From the NCBI GenBank assembly GCA_949296705.1, contig CASFOW010000037.1:1-41401 (forward strand): a stretch of 41,401 nt of DNA, given 5' to 3'. The translations under genes were made by a program, and so were the position numbers. Positions 7,878 to 16,581 of this stretch are shown piece by piece (position 1 is the stretch's first letter; each line of letters begins with the position of its first letter). Source of the stretch: an uncultured bacterium (GTDB lineage: Bacteria; Bacillota_I; Bacilli_A; RF39; UBA660). The notes below the pieces were generated by a model, which made no database searches, was not told where the DNA came from, and saw only the letters and a program-made list of their open reading frames with translations.

Positions 7878-8066
7878 AAAAAGGTGTCACCCAAAGGACG
7901 TTTTATCAAAAACGTGGTGCCACCTTATTTTTTTCTTTACTCCTGATAACGGAGGATGCCGTTTCTTTATGATGAAAAGTGTCTTCGACTACATCTCTAT
8001 TTGGTATTTTCACCAACCATACCTTCTCTTTAAATAGATAAGTACCTACTCCTCTTTTCAAGAATA
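7878..8066 (-). promoter_or_regulatory. T-box riboswitch leader of hisS-aspS
   Basis: The T-box sequence AAGGTGGCACCACG is at 7926-7913. Stem I starts with GAAAAG (8059-8054) closing on CTTTTC (7979-7974), with the AGTA box (GGAGTAGGTA) on the 5' side. The terminator pairs AAGGTG-(g)-CACC with GGGTG-(a)-CACCTT and ends in a T-run (7878). The specifier position reads GACAC (7983-7979), which holds GAC (Asp) and CAC (His) in overlapping frames and fits an operon of exactly these two synthetases. Uncharged tRNA would stabilise the antiterminator and raise expression. Confidence 0.93.
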
Positions 8067-8073
8067 TATGTTT

Positions 8074-8102
8074 AGTTTACACTTGTTTTTTTCTTTTGAC
8101 AA
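8074..8102 (-). promoter_or_regulatory. Promoter of the hisS-aspS operon
   Basis: On the minus strand: -35 TTGTCA (8102-8097), 17-bp spacer, -10 TAAACT (8079-8074). The predicted start site is at about 8067, just before T-box stem I. Confidence 0.65.
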
Positions 8103-8110
8103 GAGCTTTT

Positions 8111-8139
8111 CAAAAAAAATAGCGATAACTCGCTATTTT
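8111..8139 (-). terminator. Terminator after the Yip1-like gene
   Basis: The 10-bp perfect stem AAAATAGCGA / TCGCTATTTT (8139-8130 with 8125-8116) has a 4-nt loop and ends in eight T on the minus strand. Confidence 0.85.
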
Positions 8140-8877
8140 CTAGAATAAAATTTTTGGTAAAACATATACAACAACGAAGGTAGCAACAGCAACAGCAACT
8201 AAGAAAGTATATCCTTGTTTATTCTCATCGATATTGCTAATTTCTTGAGTGCCATGATATAAGTGGCATAGGTATAATACACCAGCTAGTAATAATACGA
8301 TAAAGAATACTTTTACAGAGATATATAAGCAAATAATAGCAAGAATCGTTGTGATTAATGTTAATGATGCGCAAGTACCAACTAAAGCAATACAACGTTT
8401 CATATTCGTATTTGCTTTAAATAATGGACCAGCCATTACATATATCATAGCACCACTAACGGCAAAGCCTACAATCATAAACAAAGCAACATACAATAGT
8501 GTTTTCATAAAAGGCACTTCAATTCCACTAAAACCAAGGGAATAAAGTCCAAAGCCAGAAATTGCGTTACCGGCTTCTTCTAAAGTTAAATAAGCCATTA
8601 CTCCAGTTAATAGAGCATTAAGAATGATTACGATAATACCTAAAACAAAGTACTCTTCCGTTGCGAACTTTTTGATAGTATCAATCGGTTTTACGAAGAT
8701 TCCTTTAATCATATCAATAAAGGAATTAACATACCAATTGATATCGGTTGAAGGTTCACTGTGCGATACTTTTCTTTCTACGTTTTCTTCTTTTTCTACT
8801 TTCTTTTCCTCTTTTTCGCAAGGACAAGGTTTCCCGTCCTCTAATTTTCTACCACATTTTGTACAAAATTTAGCCAT
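8140..8877 (-). CDS. Zinc-ribbon plus Yip1-like multispanning membrane protein
   Basis: The start is the ATG at 8877 (MAKFCTKCG) with AAGGAG 8 nt upstream; a GTG three codons earlier overlaps the ribosome site and is unlikely. The N-terminus has a zinc ribbon (CTKCG, then CPC, so the second pair is CxC rather than CxxC), followed by about 30 charged residues. Residues ~75-245 hold five hydrophobic segments with the pattern of the Yip1 family (FVKPIDTIKKF before the first segment). The role is unknown; zinc ribbons on such proteins are common in Bacillota. It follows the TcaA-like gene by 26 bp and is probably co-transcribed with it. Confidence 0.8.
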   Translation of the reverse strand: MAKFCTKCGRKLEDGKPCPCEKEEKKVEKEENVERKVSHSEPSTDINWYVNSFIDMIKGIFVKPIDTIKKFATEEYFVLGIIVIILNALLTGVMAYLTLEEAGNAISGFGLYSLGFSGIEVPFMKTLLYVALFMIVGFAVSGAMIYVMAGPLFKANTNMKRCIALVGTCASLTLITTILAIICLYISVKVFFIVLLLAGVLYLCHLYHGTQEISNIDENKQGYTFLVAVAVATFVVVYVLPKILF

Positions 8878-8903
8878 TTGATTCACTCCTTACTTTATTT
8901 TAT

Positions 8904-10160
8904 TTAATATCTTGAAAAATATGAAACTAAGCCATCTAAACTTGTTAGACGATAACTACCATCTTGGTAGACATATCCTAGTGTGATATAGGTGTAGTCT
9001 TTGTCATCGTGAGTTTCTAACTGTTCAGATAAATAGTCTTGATATTCTACTTGATAGTTATAGTTTGCTTTTATATTGAGGTTTAAAATTCCATCTTCAA
9101 GTTCAACAGAACGAATATCAAGGGAAGTAAACTCGATTTGTTTTAAAGTTGTACTTGCGTTATTTAAGTCTTCTAATGTTTCTGTATATTCTTCTTCTAA
9201 ACTATCGATATCTCCGCCTTCAAATTCATATGTACTCTTAATATCCGTAAAGGCTTGTTTAGCAATCAATGATTGATAAATTGCTGTAAGCGAATTTTTT
9301 GCTTGTTCTTCTAAAGTATCTACTGCTTCATCTGATAAATTAGATAAACTTAGTTCTACTGTATGACTTGAATAATAACTACTTGGTGTAACTTCTTCAT
9401 CGATTACCATTCCGTTTGGTAATGTTGTCTTTAATTCTAATGTATTACTAAATACTTGTGGGATACGATAAGCATCTGTTGTATCATCAGATGTTTTTTC
9501 ATCTAAGTATTTATCTTCTACATTGATACCTTCTAAAACTATTTTAGAATCTTTTGGCACAATAATCTTATAATCTTTTACGACTAGACTATCGATATTG
9601 TTATCTACTGTCCAATTATCGAAAACCAAGTATTTCTTATCTTTTTCTTTACTTAAGTAAAGAATATCCGTCTTTTCTTGACTAGATCCTTCCTCAGTAT
9701 AATGAACTGTAACAGAAGCACTTAATTTCCCCTCATCATAAGTAACTTCACCGATTGAGAAATTCTTAATTTTACTTTCATTATCTCCCATTAGTTCTTT
9801 AAAGATATCTTGACTGACAAAAGTTGTATCACCTTCTAAATTTAGATAGCTATACAATTTATTCCAATCGTTATCCGCTAAGGCCTCGACATATTCTTTA
9901 GCTACTGTTTTAACACTGAACTGATTTCCTACAATCTGATAAATAGCAAACAACCCGATGATGACAACAATGACGATGACACTGATAATTTTAGTTTTCT
10001 TTGACATCGGTTTACGAGGTGGCCTATCATCCACACGAGTGGAATCCTCCTTCTTTTCACTTGATTTGTGAGTCGCTTCTTCTTTTTTGACTGGAGCTCC
10101 ACATTCACTACAGAATGTTGCATCTTTTTCTAGTTTAGCTCCACACTCACCACAATACAT
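8904..10160 (-). CDS. TcaA-like zinc-ribbon membrane protein
   Basis: The start is the ATG at 10160 (MYCGECG) with AAAGGAGTTG upstream; the frame runs 32 codons further but crosses the promoter. 418 aa: zinc ribbon CGEC-x13-CSEC at residues 3-21, a charged linker, one transmembrane segment (about 55-77, IISVIVIVVIIGLFAIYQI), then a large extracytoplasmic part starting VAKEYVEALADNDWNKLYSYL. This layout and that opening resemble TcaA of staphylococci (teicoplanin-associated) and related YvbJ-type proteins. The family match is by pattern only, and the function in cell-envelope stress is inferred. The C-terminal domain looks NTF2-like. Confidence 0.75.
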   Translation of the reverse strand: MYCGECGAKLEKDATFCSECGAPVKKEEATHKSSEKKEDSTRVDDRPPRKPMSKKTKIISVIVIVVIIGLFAIYQIVGNQFSVKTVAKEYVEALADNDWNKLYSYLNLEGDTTFVSQDIFKELMGDNESKIKNFSIGEVTYDEGKLSASVTVHYTEEGSSQEKTDILYLSKEKDKKYLVFDNWTVDNNIDSLVVKDYKIIVPKDSKIVLEGINVEDKYLDEKTSDDTTDAYRIPQVFSNTLELKTTLPNGMVIDEEVTPSSYYSSHTVELSLSNLSDEAVDTLEEQAKNSLTAIYQSLIAKQAFTDIKSTYEFEGGDIDSLEEEYTETLEDLNNASTTLKQIEFTSLDIRSVELEDGILNLNIKANYNYQVEYQDYLSEQLETHDDKDYTYITLGYVYQDGSYRLTSLDGLVSYFSRY

Positions 10161-10183
10161 CTCATCAACTCCTTTTCTATTTA

Positions 10184-10212
10184 AAGATACCATTTTTTCG
10201 ACAATATGACAA
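10184..10212 (-). promoter_or_regulatory. Promoter of the TcaA-like / Yip1-like operon
   Basis: On the minus strand: -35 TTGTCA (10212-10207), 17-bp spacer, -10 TATCTT (10189-10184). The -35 lies inside the inverted repeat at 10200-10221. Confidence 0.45.
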
Positions 10213-10221
10213 GATATTGTC
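10200..10221. promoter_or_regulatory. Inverted repeat, candidate operator
   Basis: GACAATAT and ATATTGTC form a perfect 8-bp inverted repeat with a 6-bp centre, covering the -35 of the zinc-ribbon operon. The position suits a repressor or activator of an envelope-stress operon; no regulator is identified. Confidence 0.5.
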
Positions 10222-10316
10222 AAATATTTCTTATTTTTTTCTTTATCTTTCGTCAACTAAGTTTTTAGCTGAAAGTATAAATTTTCAGTTTCTATTTATG
10301 ATTTTACATCGTTTGT

Positions 10317-10994
10317 TCACTCTACATTTGGGGCTTCGTTAACAAACTCTTTACTGTCGATTAACATCTCGTGTAAAATCTCTTCATCGCTATTTAAATA
10401 GACTTCTTCAATTCTATCTACTCGGCATTTTTCTGCTAACATGATTGCCTTTACTTTCTCTACTGCTTCTTCTAAATCATCATTGACTACGACATAATTG
10501 TATTTGGTTACTTCGTTAATTTCTTGATAGGCAGTTTGGAAACGTTTGATAATTTTTTCTTTGGTCTCCGTTTTACGATTTTCTAATCTTCTTTTTAATT
10601 CTTTCCATGATGGTGGCATAATAAAAATAAAAATCGCATCGTCGATTAGTTTCTTTATATTATTCGCTCCATTAATTTCAATTTCTAGAATAACATCCTT
10701 TCCTTCTAACCGTTTCTTATTGATATATTCTTTGGGAGTTCCATAATAATTACCAACATAATTGTTATATTCTAGAAAGTAGCCTGCTTCTATTTTTTGT
10801 TTAAATTCTTCCTCACTTACGTAGTAATAATTTACCCCTTCCTCCTCACCTGGCCTAATCTCTCTACTTGTCATAGATACAGATAGCCAACAATTGGGGT
10901 TATCTTTTAGTACTTTTTGAATAACGGTTCCTTTTCCTGCGCCACTTGGTCCAGAAATGACAATTAAGCTTCCGATTTCTTTTGATTTAATCAC
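10317..10994 (-). CDS. gmk: Guanylate kinase
   Basis: Phosphorylates GMP to GDP with ATP. The P-loop GPSGAGKG is near residues 14-21, followed by SVSMTSREIRPGEEEGVNYY (GMP site with the SxTSRxxRPGE pattern), FLEYNNYVGNYYGTP, and LEIEINGANN where most enzymes have D-x-Q-G. The start codon is GTG (10994) with a strong AAAGGAGGAG 5 nt upstream. 225 aa, slightly longer than E. coli Gmk because of an acidic C-terminal tail. It has its own promoter directly beside the tandem-repeat block. Confidence 0.97.
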   Translation of the reverse strand: MIKSKEIGSLIVISGPSGAGKGTVIQKVLKDNPNCWLSVSMTSREIRPGEEEGVNYYYVSEEEFKQKIEAGYFLEYNNYVGNYYGTPKEYINKKRLEGKDVILEIEINGANNIKKLIDDAIFIFIMPPSWKELKRRLENRKTETKEKIIKRFQTAYQEINEVTKYNYVVVNDDLEEAVEKVKAIMLAEKCRVDRIEEVYLNSDEEILHEMLIDSKEFVNEAPNVE

Positions 10995-11017
10995 AAAAAC
11001 TCCTCCTTTGTTTCTTC

Positions 11018-11046
11018 ATTATAATATAATTTCAAAGAAAGTACAA
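11018..11046 (-). promoter_or_regulatory. Promoter of gmk
   Basis: On the minus strand: -35 TTGTAC (11046-11041), exact 17-bp spacer, -10 TATAAT (11023-11018). The tandem repeats begin 14 bp upstream of the -35. Confidence 0.75.
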
Positions 11047-11059
11047 TCTTTACTTGATT

Positions 11060-11206
11060 GGATTTCACCAGTTACTTAAAGGAGTTTCACCCGTTATTAT
11101 TAATTAATGGATTTCACCAGTTACTTAAAGGAGTTTCACCCGTTATTATTAATCAATGGATTTCACTAGTTACTTAAATGGGGTTCACCCGTTATTATTG
11201 ATTTTT
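11060..11206. repeat. Three tandem 49-bp repeats, each made of two related half-units
   Basis: Units start at 11060, 11109 and 11158. Units 1 and 2 differ at one base; unit 3 is more diverged. Each holds TTTCACCAGTTACTT and, 22 bp on, TTTCACCCGTTATTA, so the core TTTCAC(C/T)(A/C)GTTA recurs six times at alternating 22 and 27 bp (the last copy starts TTCACC). No open reading frame, no unique spacers, so not a CRISPR array. The block fills the gap between the AI-2E gene and the gmk promoter. Confidence 0.9.
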
Positions 11207-11268
11207 GAATTTCCATTGATTTTTATCCATCACTCGCTTTTTCTTTTTTACACATTCGTTTAAGGTTG

Positions 11269-12339
11269 TTATCTTTTTACTTCATACCATTTTTCTTTAA
11301 TCTCTTTATTGAAAAACCGCCAACTACAACGAATCGTCAAATAAATAGGAAGCGCCATGATAACTCCTAAAACCCCAAAGAAATTACTACAAAAAGCGAT
11401 AGCTAAGATGCTAAGAAGGGGATTAATGTTATTAGTTTTTCCGTAAATATGAGGAGAAATTAGATAACTATCGACATTGGAGAAGATAATAACGATAAAA
11501 ACGGTTTTTAAACATACGATAGGACTTACGGCGCTAGCGGTAATAATGGCGATGATATTAGTCAAAATTCCACCAAAATAAGGAATCACGGTCGTAACAG
11601 AAGATAGAATACCTAACAGTAACCAATTGGGGTGTCCCACTAAATAAAATAAAAGGGAATATTCTACTAATTGAGTCATCATACATAAAGATAAACCATG
11701 TAGATAATTACCCATTTCTTGATCCAATTCTCGCAAGTACTCATACCACTTGCGATTAGAAGTCTTAGTTTGTAAGGTGGATTTCACTTGATAGCGAATT
11801 TTATCCATATCCAGAAAAAAATAGATACTCGCTGCTAGAATAACCATAAAGTCGCCAAAGAAACGAATACTTTTATCTAGGATAGCTAAAGTTCCACTAG
11901 AAATATATTCGCCGAATTGGGCAATAACTTGTTCGAGACCACTTAGAATACTCTCCTCTAATGTTCCTAGTTCAAGATGAAATTTTACACTAAGTTGGTT
12001 GATTGCTTCGCTTAAAAAACGAGTAAAGGATATTAACTGTTCATAGATTAGCGGGACAGTTAGAAAAAGAAGCCAAATAATGAAAAAAGAAAGCAAAAAA
12101 AGTACCAGAACTTTAGCTAAAGTTTTCGGTAGTCCCCACTTTTCTAAAGTTTTCGTGAAAGGATATAGAACATAACTGATAGCGAAAGCCAAAATAAAAG
12201 GTAAGAGGATTCTGAAAACTCTAGCTAAGAATCTACCCCAGTATTCAAAAGTAGTGATTCCTAAATAAAAAATCAACATACTAAGGAGGATACTTACTAA
12301 TTTTTCATTTATCTTACCCTTATTCAAAATGCGATTCAC
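11269..12339 (-). CDS. AI-2E family transporter (PerM/YdiK-like permease)
   Basis: 356 aa with about eight hydrophobic segments in the AI-2E family layout: two helices at the N-terminus, then LLPFILAFAISYVLYPFTKTLEK, a soluble stretch around residues 110-150, and the typical C-terminal block GILTNIIAIITASA and FGVLGVIMALPIYLTIRC. Members export small molecules or work as Na+/H+ antiporters, so the substrate cannot be given. It overlaps the end of dtd by 4 bp (ATGA) and is the last gene of the comN-rel-dtd unit. Confidence 0.9.
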   Translation of the reverse strand: MNRILNKGKINEKLVSILLSMLIFYLGITTFEYWGRFLARVFRILLPFILAFAISYVLYPFTKTLEKWGLPKTLAKVLVLFLLSFFIIWLLFLTVPLIYEQLISFTRFLSEAINQLSVKFHLELGTLEESILSGLEQVIAQFGEYISSGTLAILDKSIRFFGDFMVILAASIYFFLDMDKIRYQVKSTLQTKTSNRKWYEYLRELDQEMGNYLHGLSLCMMTQLVEYSLLFYLVGHPNWLLLGILSSVTTVIPYFGGILTNIIAIITASAVSPIVCLKTVFIVIIFSNVDSYLISPHIYGKTNNINPLLSILAIAFCSNFFGVLGVIMALPIYLTIRCSWRFFNKEIKEKWYEVKR

Positions 12340-12770
12340 CTTTCCAAAAGAATCGTTACAGGTCCTTGATTGACTAGAGAAATCTGCATATCGGCGCCGA
12401 AAATTCCTGTTTCAACAGAAATGTTTTCAGCTAGTTTTTGATTGAATATATCATATAAAATTTTTGCTTGTTCGCCATTTAACGCTTGAATGTAACTAGG
12501 ACGGTTCCCTTTTTTGGTATCCGCATAAAGAGTAAATTGAGAGATAGATAAGATTTTTCCTCCTACATCCAAAATACTCTTATTCATTATGCCTTGTTCA
12601 TCATCAAAAATTCTAAGATGTAGGATTTTACGAACCATCCAATCGATTGTCTCTATATTATCTAAAGCAGTAAAACCAACTAGTAAAACGAGACCGTTTT
12701 CGATTTCACCTGTAATTTTTCCATCCACCGTGCATTTCGCATTCCCACTTCGTTGTACCACTACTTTCAC
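12336..12770 (-). CDS. dtd: D-aminoacyl-tRNA deacylase
   Basis: Hydrolyses D-aminoacyl-tRNA (and glycyl-tRNA-Ala). 144 aa, normal length. Starts MKVVVQRSGNAKCTVDGK; has SQFTLYADTKKGNRPS and NQGPVT, where SQ-TL and GPVT form the active-site pocket that binds the D-amino acid through the main chain. It starts one base after the rel stop codon and overlaps the next gene, so translational coupling is likely. The rel-dtd pair is a common arrangement in Bacillota. Confidence 0.97.
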   Translation of the reverse strand: MKVVVQRSGNAKCTVDGKITGEIENGLVLLVGFTALDNIETIDWMVRKILHLRIFDDEQGIMNKSILDVGGKILSISQFTLYADTKKGNRPSYIQALNGEQAKILYDIFNQKLAENISVETGIFGADMQISLVNQGPVTILLER

Positions 12771-14921
12771 TTATCTCATCAACCTTTCTACGCGAATCAC
12801 ATACGGAAGTTTTTCTAATTCCGTAAAGACTTTTTCTAGATGTTCTAAGTTACGTACATATAGATCGGTTTCATAGATGGTATCATCGCCACGAGCGATT
12901 GTTACGAAGCGGTCAACATGAATATCGAACATACTTAACTTTTGTAACATTTCTAGTAATTTATTATCTCTAGTATTGGAATGAATTAAAATCGTAGTTA
13001 AATATTTTTCGGTTGTAGTCTTATTCCATTCGACAGGGACTGTTCTATTTTCTAATAAGCCTAGATTATGGCAATTACTTCGGTGGACACTGATTCCATT
13101 TCCTTTCGTAATATATCCTATGATTTCATCTTGCGGAATAGGATTACAACAAGCAGCTAAATTTACTTTTACTTTGTCAACCCCAGCCACCATGATATCC
13201 GCATCACTTGCTTTGATGACGGTTTTCTTCGGTTTCTCTTTAATTTCTTCTTTCTTATAAACGGTATTTACGACGGTACTTGCGGCATGTTTACCGTTTC
13301 CGATTTCTAAATATAGTTCTTCTAAGTCATGACTGGGGATTTTTAAGGTATCAAAAATCAGATTAGTATTTTCTTTACTCAAAAATTCTTGGAAAGGAAT
13401 CTTTCGTTTACGTAATTCTTTTTCTAGGGCTTCTCTACCACGATCAATATAGATTTCTTTTTCACTCTTGGCAAAAAAAGCTCTGATTTTGTTTTTGGTC
13501 TGAGTACATTTGGCGATGTTTAACCATTCTTTAGATGGGCCACTTGAATTTTTTGAAGTATTGATTTTAACGATATCATTATTTTGAAGTTCATAATCTA
13601 AAGGAACAATACTATTATTGACAATTGCGCCAATCATCTGTTCTCCAACTTGAGTATGCACTTTATAAGCAAAGTCGATAGGAGTTGCTCCTTTTGGTAA
13701 TTCAAATATATCTCCTTTAGGTGTGAAGCAATAGATATTGTTGTTTAATACTTCATCTTTAACACTGTTTACAAATTCTTCGCTACTCATTTTGTCTTCA
13801 TTTAATTCGACAATTGATTTAAAAAATTGTAATTTTTGTTCCGTCGTAGTTTGCATTAAAACGCTCGCATCTTTTTGCTCTTTGTATGCCCAGTGGGAGG
13901 CAACGCCATTTTCGGCTACTTCGTCCATTGCGTAAGTTCTAATTTGAACTTCGAAAAGATAACCATCTATACCAAAAACAGTAGTATGAAGAGATTGATA
14001 CATATTTGGTTTTGGCATCGCGATATAATCCTTGAACCGTTTAGGAATTGGCTTAAATTTCGAGTGAATAATTCCAAGGGCTAAATAACATTCTTGCTCA
14101 GTTCCTACCAAAATCCGGAGGGCAAGTAAATCGTAAATATCAGAGAACTTTCTCCCTTTATTTAGTTTGTTGTAAATACTATAAATACTTTTTGCCCGAC
14201 CTTTAATCTCATGAGGAATATTGTGATCAGTTAATAAATTGGTTACGTATTTCATCATTTCATTTACTGTTCGTTCACGCTCGACTTTGGTTTTATTTAA
14301 CTTTTCTGCGATGTCATAGAAAACATCTGGTTTTAAATAACGTAAAGCTAAGTCTTCTAGTTCACTTTTAATCTTATGAATACCTAAGTGATCACCGATA
14401 GGCGCTAAAATTTCTAGGGTTTCTTTCGCAATCTTCTTTTGTTTTTCTTCTGGTAAAGCCCAAAGGGTTCGCATATTGTGTAAACGATCAGCTAGTTTTA
14501 CTATGATAACACGGACATCTTCGCTCATGCCAACAATGATTTTTTTATAATAATCGATTAGATATTCATTTTCCGTTGAAAAGTGAATACGTCCTAACTT
14601 AGAAACTCCGTAGACAAGTTTACCTACCACACTACCAAACTTTTCGTCAATTTCTTCTTTTTCACAATCACAGTCTTCGATCACATCATGTAAAAGTCCG
14701 GCTATTAAGGTTGGAGTATCCGCATAAATCGTTGTTAAAATAATCGCAACATTTAATGGATGAACGATATATTCTTCCCCACTCTTACGAAATTGCCCCT
14801 TATGCATCGCATCCGCAAAATAGTAAGCATCTCTTATTTTTTGAAGATTTTCTTCTTCTAAAATATAAACACTTGCCATCTCGATTAAATCGTTTAATGT
14901 ATACGTCTTTTTTTCAGACAT
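12771..14921 (-). CDS. rel: Bifunctional (p)ppGpp synthetase/hydrolase Rel
   Basis: Makes and degrades the stringent-response alarmone. 716 aa, near the usual ~730. HD hydrolase domain with HPLNVA (about 57-62) and HDVIEDCDCE (about 78-87); synthetase domain with KGRAKSIYSIYNKL and IYDLLALRILV (about 240-275) and VFGIDGYLFEVQIRT; TGS domain FTPKGDIFELPKGATPIDFAYKVH; C-terminal zinc-finger-like region with CCNP and HRSNC; ACT domain in the last 80 residues. Both catalytic halves look intact. It follows the ComN-like gene by 28 bp. Confidence 0.97.
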   Translation of the reverse strand: MSEKKTYTLNDLIEMASVYILEEENLQKIRDAYYFADAMHKGQFRKSGEEYIVHPLNVAIILTTIYADTPTLIAGLLHDVIEDCDCEKEEIDEKFGSVVGKLVYGVSKLGRIHFSTENEYLIDYYKKIIVGMSEDVRVIIVKLADRLHNMRTLWALPEEKQKKIAKETLEILAPIGDHLGIHKIKSELEDLALRYLKPDVFYDIAEKLNKTKVERERTVNEMMKYVTNLLTDHNIPHEIKGRAKSIYSIYNKLNKGRKFSDIYDLLALRILVGTEQECYLALGIIHSKFKPIPKRFKDYIAMPKPNMYQSLHTTVFGIDGYLFEVQIRTYAMDEVAENGVASHWAYKEQKDASVLMQTTTEQKLQFFKSIVELNEDKMSSEEFVNSVKDEVLNNNIYCFTPKGDIFELPKGATPIDFAYKVHTQVGEQMIGAIVNNSIVPLDYELQNNDIVKINTSKNSSGPSKEWLNIAKCTQTKNKIRAFFAKSEKEIYIDRGREALEKELRKRKIPFQEFLSKENTNLIFDTLKIPSHDLEELYLEIGNGKHAASTVVNTVYKKEEIKEKPKKTVIKASDADIMVAGVDKVKVNLAACCNPIPQDEIIGYITKGNGISVHRSNCHNLGLLENRTVPVEWNKTTTEKYLTTILIHSNTRDNKLLEMLQKLSMFDIHVDRFVTIARGDDTIYETDLYVRNLEHLEKVFTELEKLPYVIRVERLMR

Positions 14922-14949
14922 CGTATCACACCCTATCCTATTTATTATT

Positions 14950-15177
14950 TTACTTTTCTAACCAATACTTAGTTAGTTCTTCTTTCTTTACTTCTAGAAT
15001 ATCATGCACCATTTTAGCGAGGGTAAGTCCCGTCTGATATTTCCATTTTTCGTTTTTCAAATAGATCCAGATGGTATATTCTGTCAAGTTATTGATGGAT
15101 AACTCCCGCATTTTGATTTTTAAGGCAGGTAATACTAGCTGGTAAAGTTCTGCTTCACTGTTAAATTGTATTTTCAT
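14950..15177 (-). CDS. ComN-like post-transcriptional regulator
   Basis: 75 aa. The pattern L-x-PALKIKMREL, then TEYTIWIYLKNEKWK and LAKMVHDIL-x-VKKEELTKYW fits the small ComN/YrzD family, in which a conserved (I/L)W-x-(Y/F)L-x-x-x-KWK and a DIL motif recur. In Bacillus subtilis ComN affects comEA mRNA, and its gene lies beside spoVB; the same neighbourhood is seen here with the spoVB-like gene divergent. The function in this organism is inferred from family and context. The ribosome site before the ATG is weak. First gene of the rel-dtd unit. Confidence 0.7.
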   Translation of the reverse strand: MKIQFNSEAELYQLVLPALKIKMRELSINNLTEYTIWIYLKNEKWKYQTGLTLAKMVHDILEVKKEELTKYWLEK

Positions 15178-15291
15178 GATGAGAAATCACCTAACTTCCA
15201 TTATATATGAAAATATCGGTTAGAAACAAGTTTTTACCGAGATTTTTAATAATTTTAAAGTCACTTCATAAATTTTATTAGAGAGGTTAAT

Positions 15292-16581
15292 ATGAACAAA
15301 GAAAAGTTTATTCAAACAACGATTATCTTGATAATTGGTGGCGCTATTACTAAGGTTTTAGGAATGGTCATTAAGATTATTATGACGAGATTAATTGGAT
15401 TAGAGGGGCTTGGGCTCTACTATCTGATTTTTCCTACTTTTTCTCTTTTTATGAGTTTATCACAGCTTAGTCTACCTGTTGCGATTTCTAAACTAGTCAG
15501 TGAAGAAAAACACAATAATAAAAAAGTAGTGACTTCGTCCTTACCTATCATCTTTATTACCAATACTATATTAATGCTGGCAATTGTTTTTTGTTCTCCT
15601 TATATCGCTAGTTATCTCTTACGGGATAATCGCACTTATTTACCGATACTAGCAATCGCTCTTGTTTTACCATTTGAAGCTATTTCTAATATGTTACGGG
15701 GATACTTCTTTGGTAAACAACGAATGTTTCCTCATGTCGTTAGTCATATAGTGGAACAGCTTGTTCGGCTTTTTCTCATTATTCTCATCATTCCGGATTT
15801 AGTTCAACAAAATATCATTTATGCCGTTAGTTTTTTGATCCTTGTAAACTTGGTTAGTGAACTAACGAGTATCTTTGTTCTTTTATTCTTTCTACCAAAA
15901 AACACCAAAATTCATCGCCATGATTTTGTTCCCGATAGAAAAGAGATTAAAAACATTTTAGGAATTTCTCTACCGACAACAGGTAGTCGCCTAGTTGGAA
16001 ATATTGGCTATTTTTTAGAACCAATTATCATTACCTTTGTTTTAACTACCTTAGGTTACTCTAATCAATTTATTACCCAAGAATATGCGATTGTCTCAGG
16101 GTTCGTCATGCCGTTACTTCTGTTACCTAGTTTTTTTACTAATGCGATTTCTAATGCCTTAATTCCAGTGATTTCTAAAAGTTATAGTAATCATGAATAT
16201 GGCTATACTAAGAAAAAATTAAAACAAGGTATTCTTTTTTCTTTGGCTATTGGCATTCCTACTACCTTGTTATTTTTCTTCTTCCCTGAATTTTTTCTTC
16301 ATCTAATTTACCATACAGAAGAAGGAATTTCTTACATGCGTTTTTTAGCTCCTGTCTTTATCCTTCATTATTTAGAAACCCCATTTTCTGCTACTTTACA
16401 GGCAATGGGTAAAGCAAATGCTGCTTTCAAAATTTCTATTTGGATGGTAATCGTTCGTACAGTTAGCTTATTTTTACTTTTATTTCTTCAGATTGGCATG
16501 TGGGGGTTTGTCTTATCTCTTACCCTCAGTATTTTCTATTCTACTTATCTTCACTTAAAATATCTAAAGCGTTATCTATAA
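15292..16581 (+). CDS. SpoVB/MurJ-like lipid-linked oligosaccharide flippase (MOP superfamily)
   Basis: 429 aa with about 12 hydrophobic segments. Opens with GGAITKVLGMVIKIIMTRLIGLEGLG, the hallmark of the SpoVB/YtgP (MurJ-type) branch, then SLPVAISKLVSEE and LRGYFFGKQRM. Members flip lipid II or related undecaprenyl-linked precursors outward; B. subtilis SpoVB is needed for spore cortex. It is shorter than SpoVB (about 518 aa), seemingly by two C-terminal helices. AGAGAGG precedes the ATG. Divergent from the ComN-like gene; ends at a shared terminator. Confidence 0.88.
   Translation: MNKEKFIQTTIILIIGGAITKVLGMVIKIIMTRLIGLEGLGLYYLIFPTFSLFMSLSQLSLPVAISKLVSEEKHNNKKVVTSSLPIIFITNTILMLAIVFCSPYIASYLLRDNRTYLPILAIALVLPFEAISNMLRGYFFGKQRMFPHVVSHIVEQLVRLFLIILIIPDLVQQNIIYAVSFLILVNLVSELTSIFVLLFFLPKNTKIHRHDFVPDRKEIKNILGISLPTTGSRLVGNIGYFLEPIIITFVLTTLGYSNQFITQEYAIVSGFVMPLLLLPSFFTNAISNALIPVISKSYSNHEYGYTKKKLKQGILFSLAIGIPTTLLFFFFPEFFLHLIYHTEEGISYMRFLAPVFILHYLETPFSATLQAMGKANAAFKISIWMVIVRTVSLFLLLFLQIGMWGFVLSLTLSIFYSTYLHLKYLKRYL

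Noticed and set aside
7855-7890. N-terminal extension of HisRS (MTPFSISERVKK)
   Set aside because: It overlaps the T-box terminator and the ribosome site; all HisRS enzymes begin near the MINRQKG start.
10161-10256. N-terminal extension of the TcaA-like protein
   Set aside because: It crosses the palindrome and promoter, and the zinc ribbon normally begins at the MYCGECG start with AAGGAG before it.
11060-11206. CRISPR array
   Set aside because: The units are contiguous 49-bp repeats with no unique spacers and no cas genes nearby.
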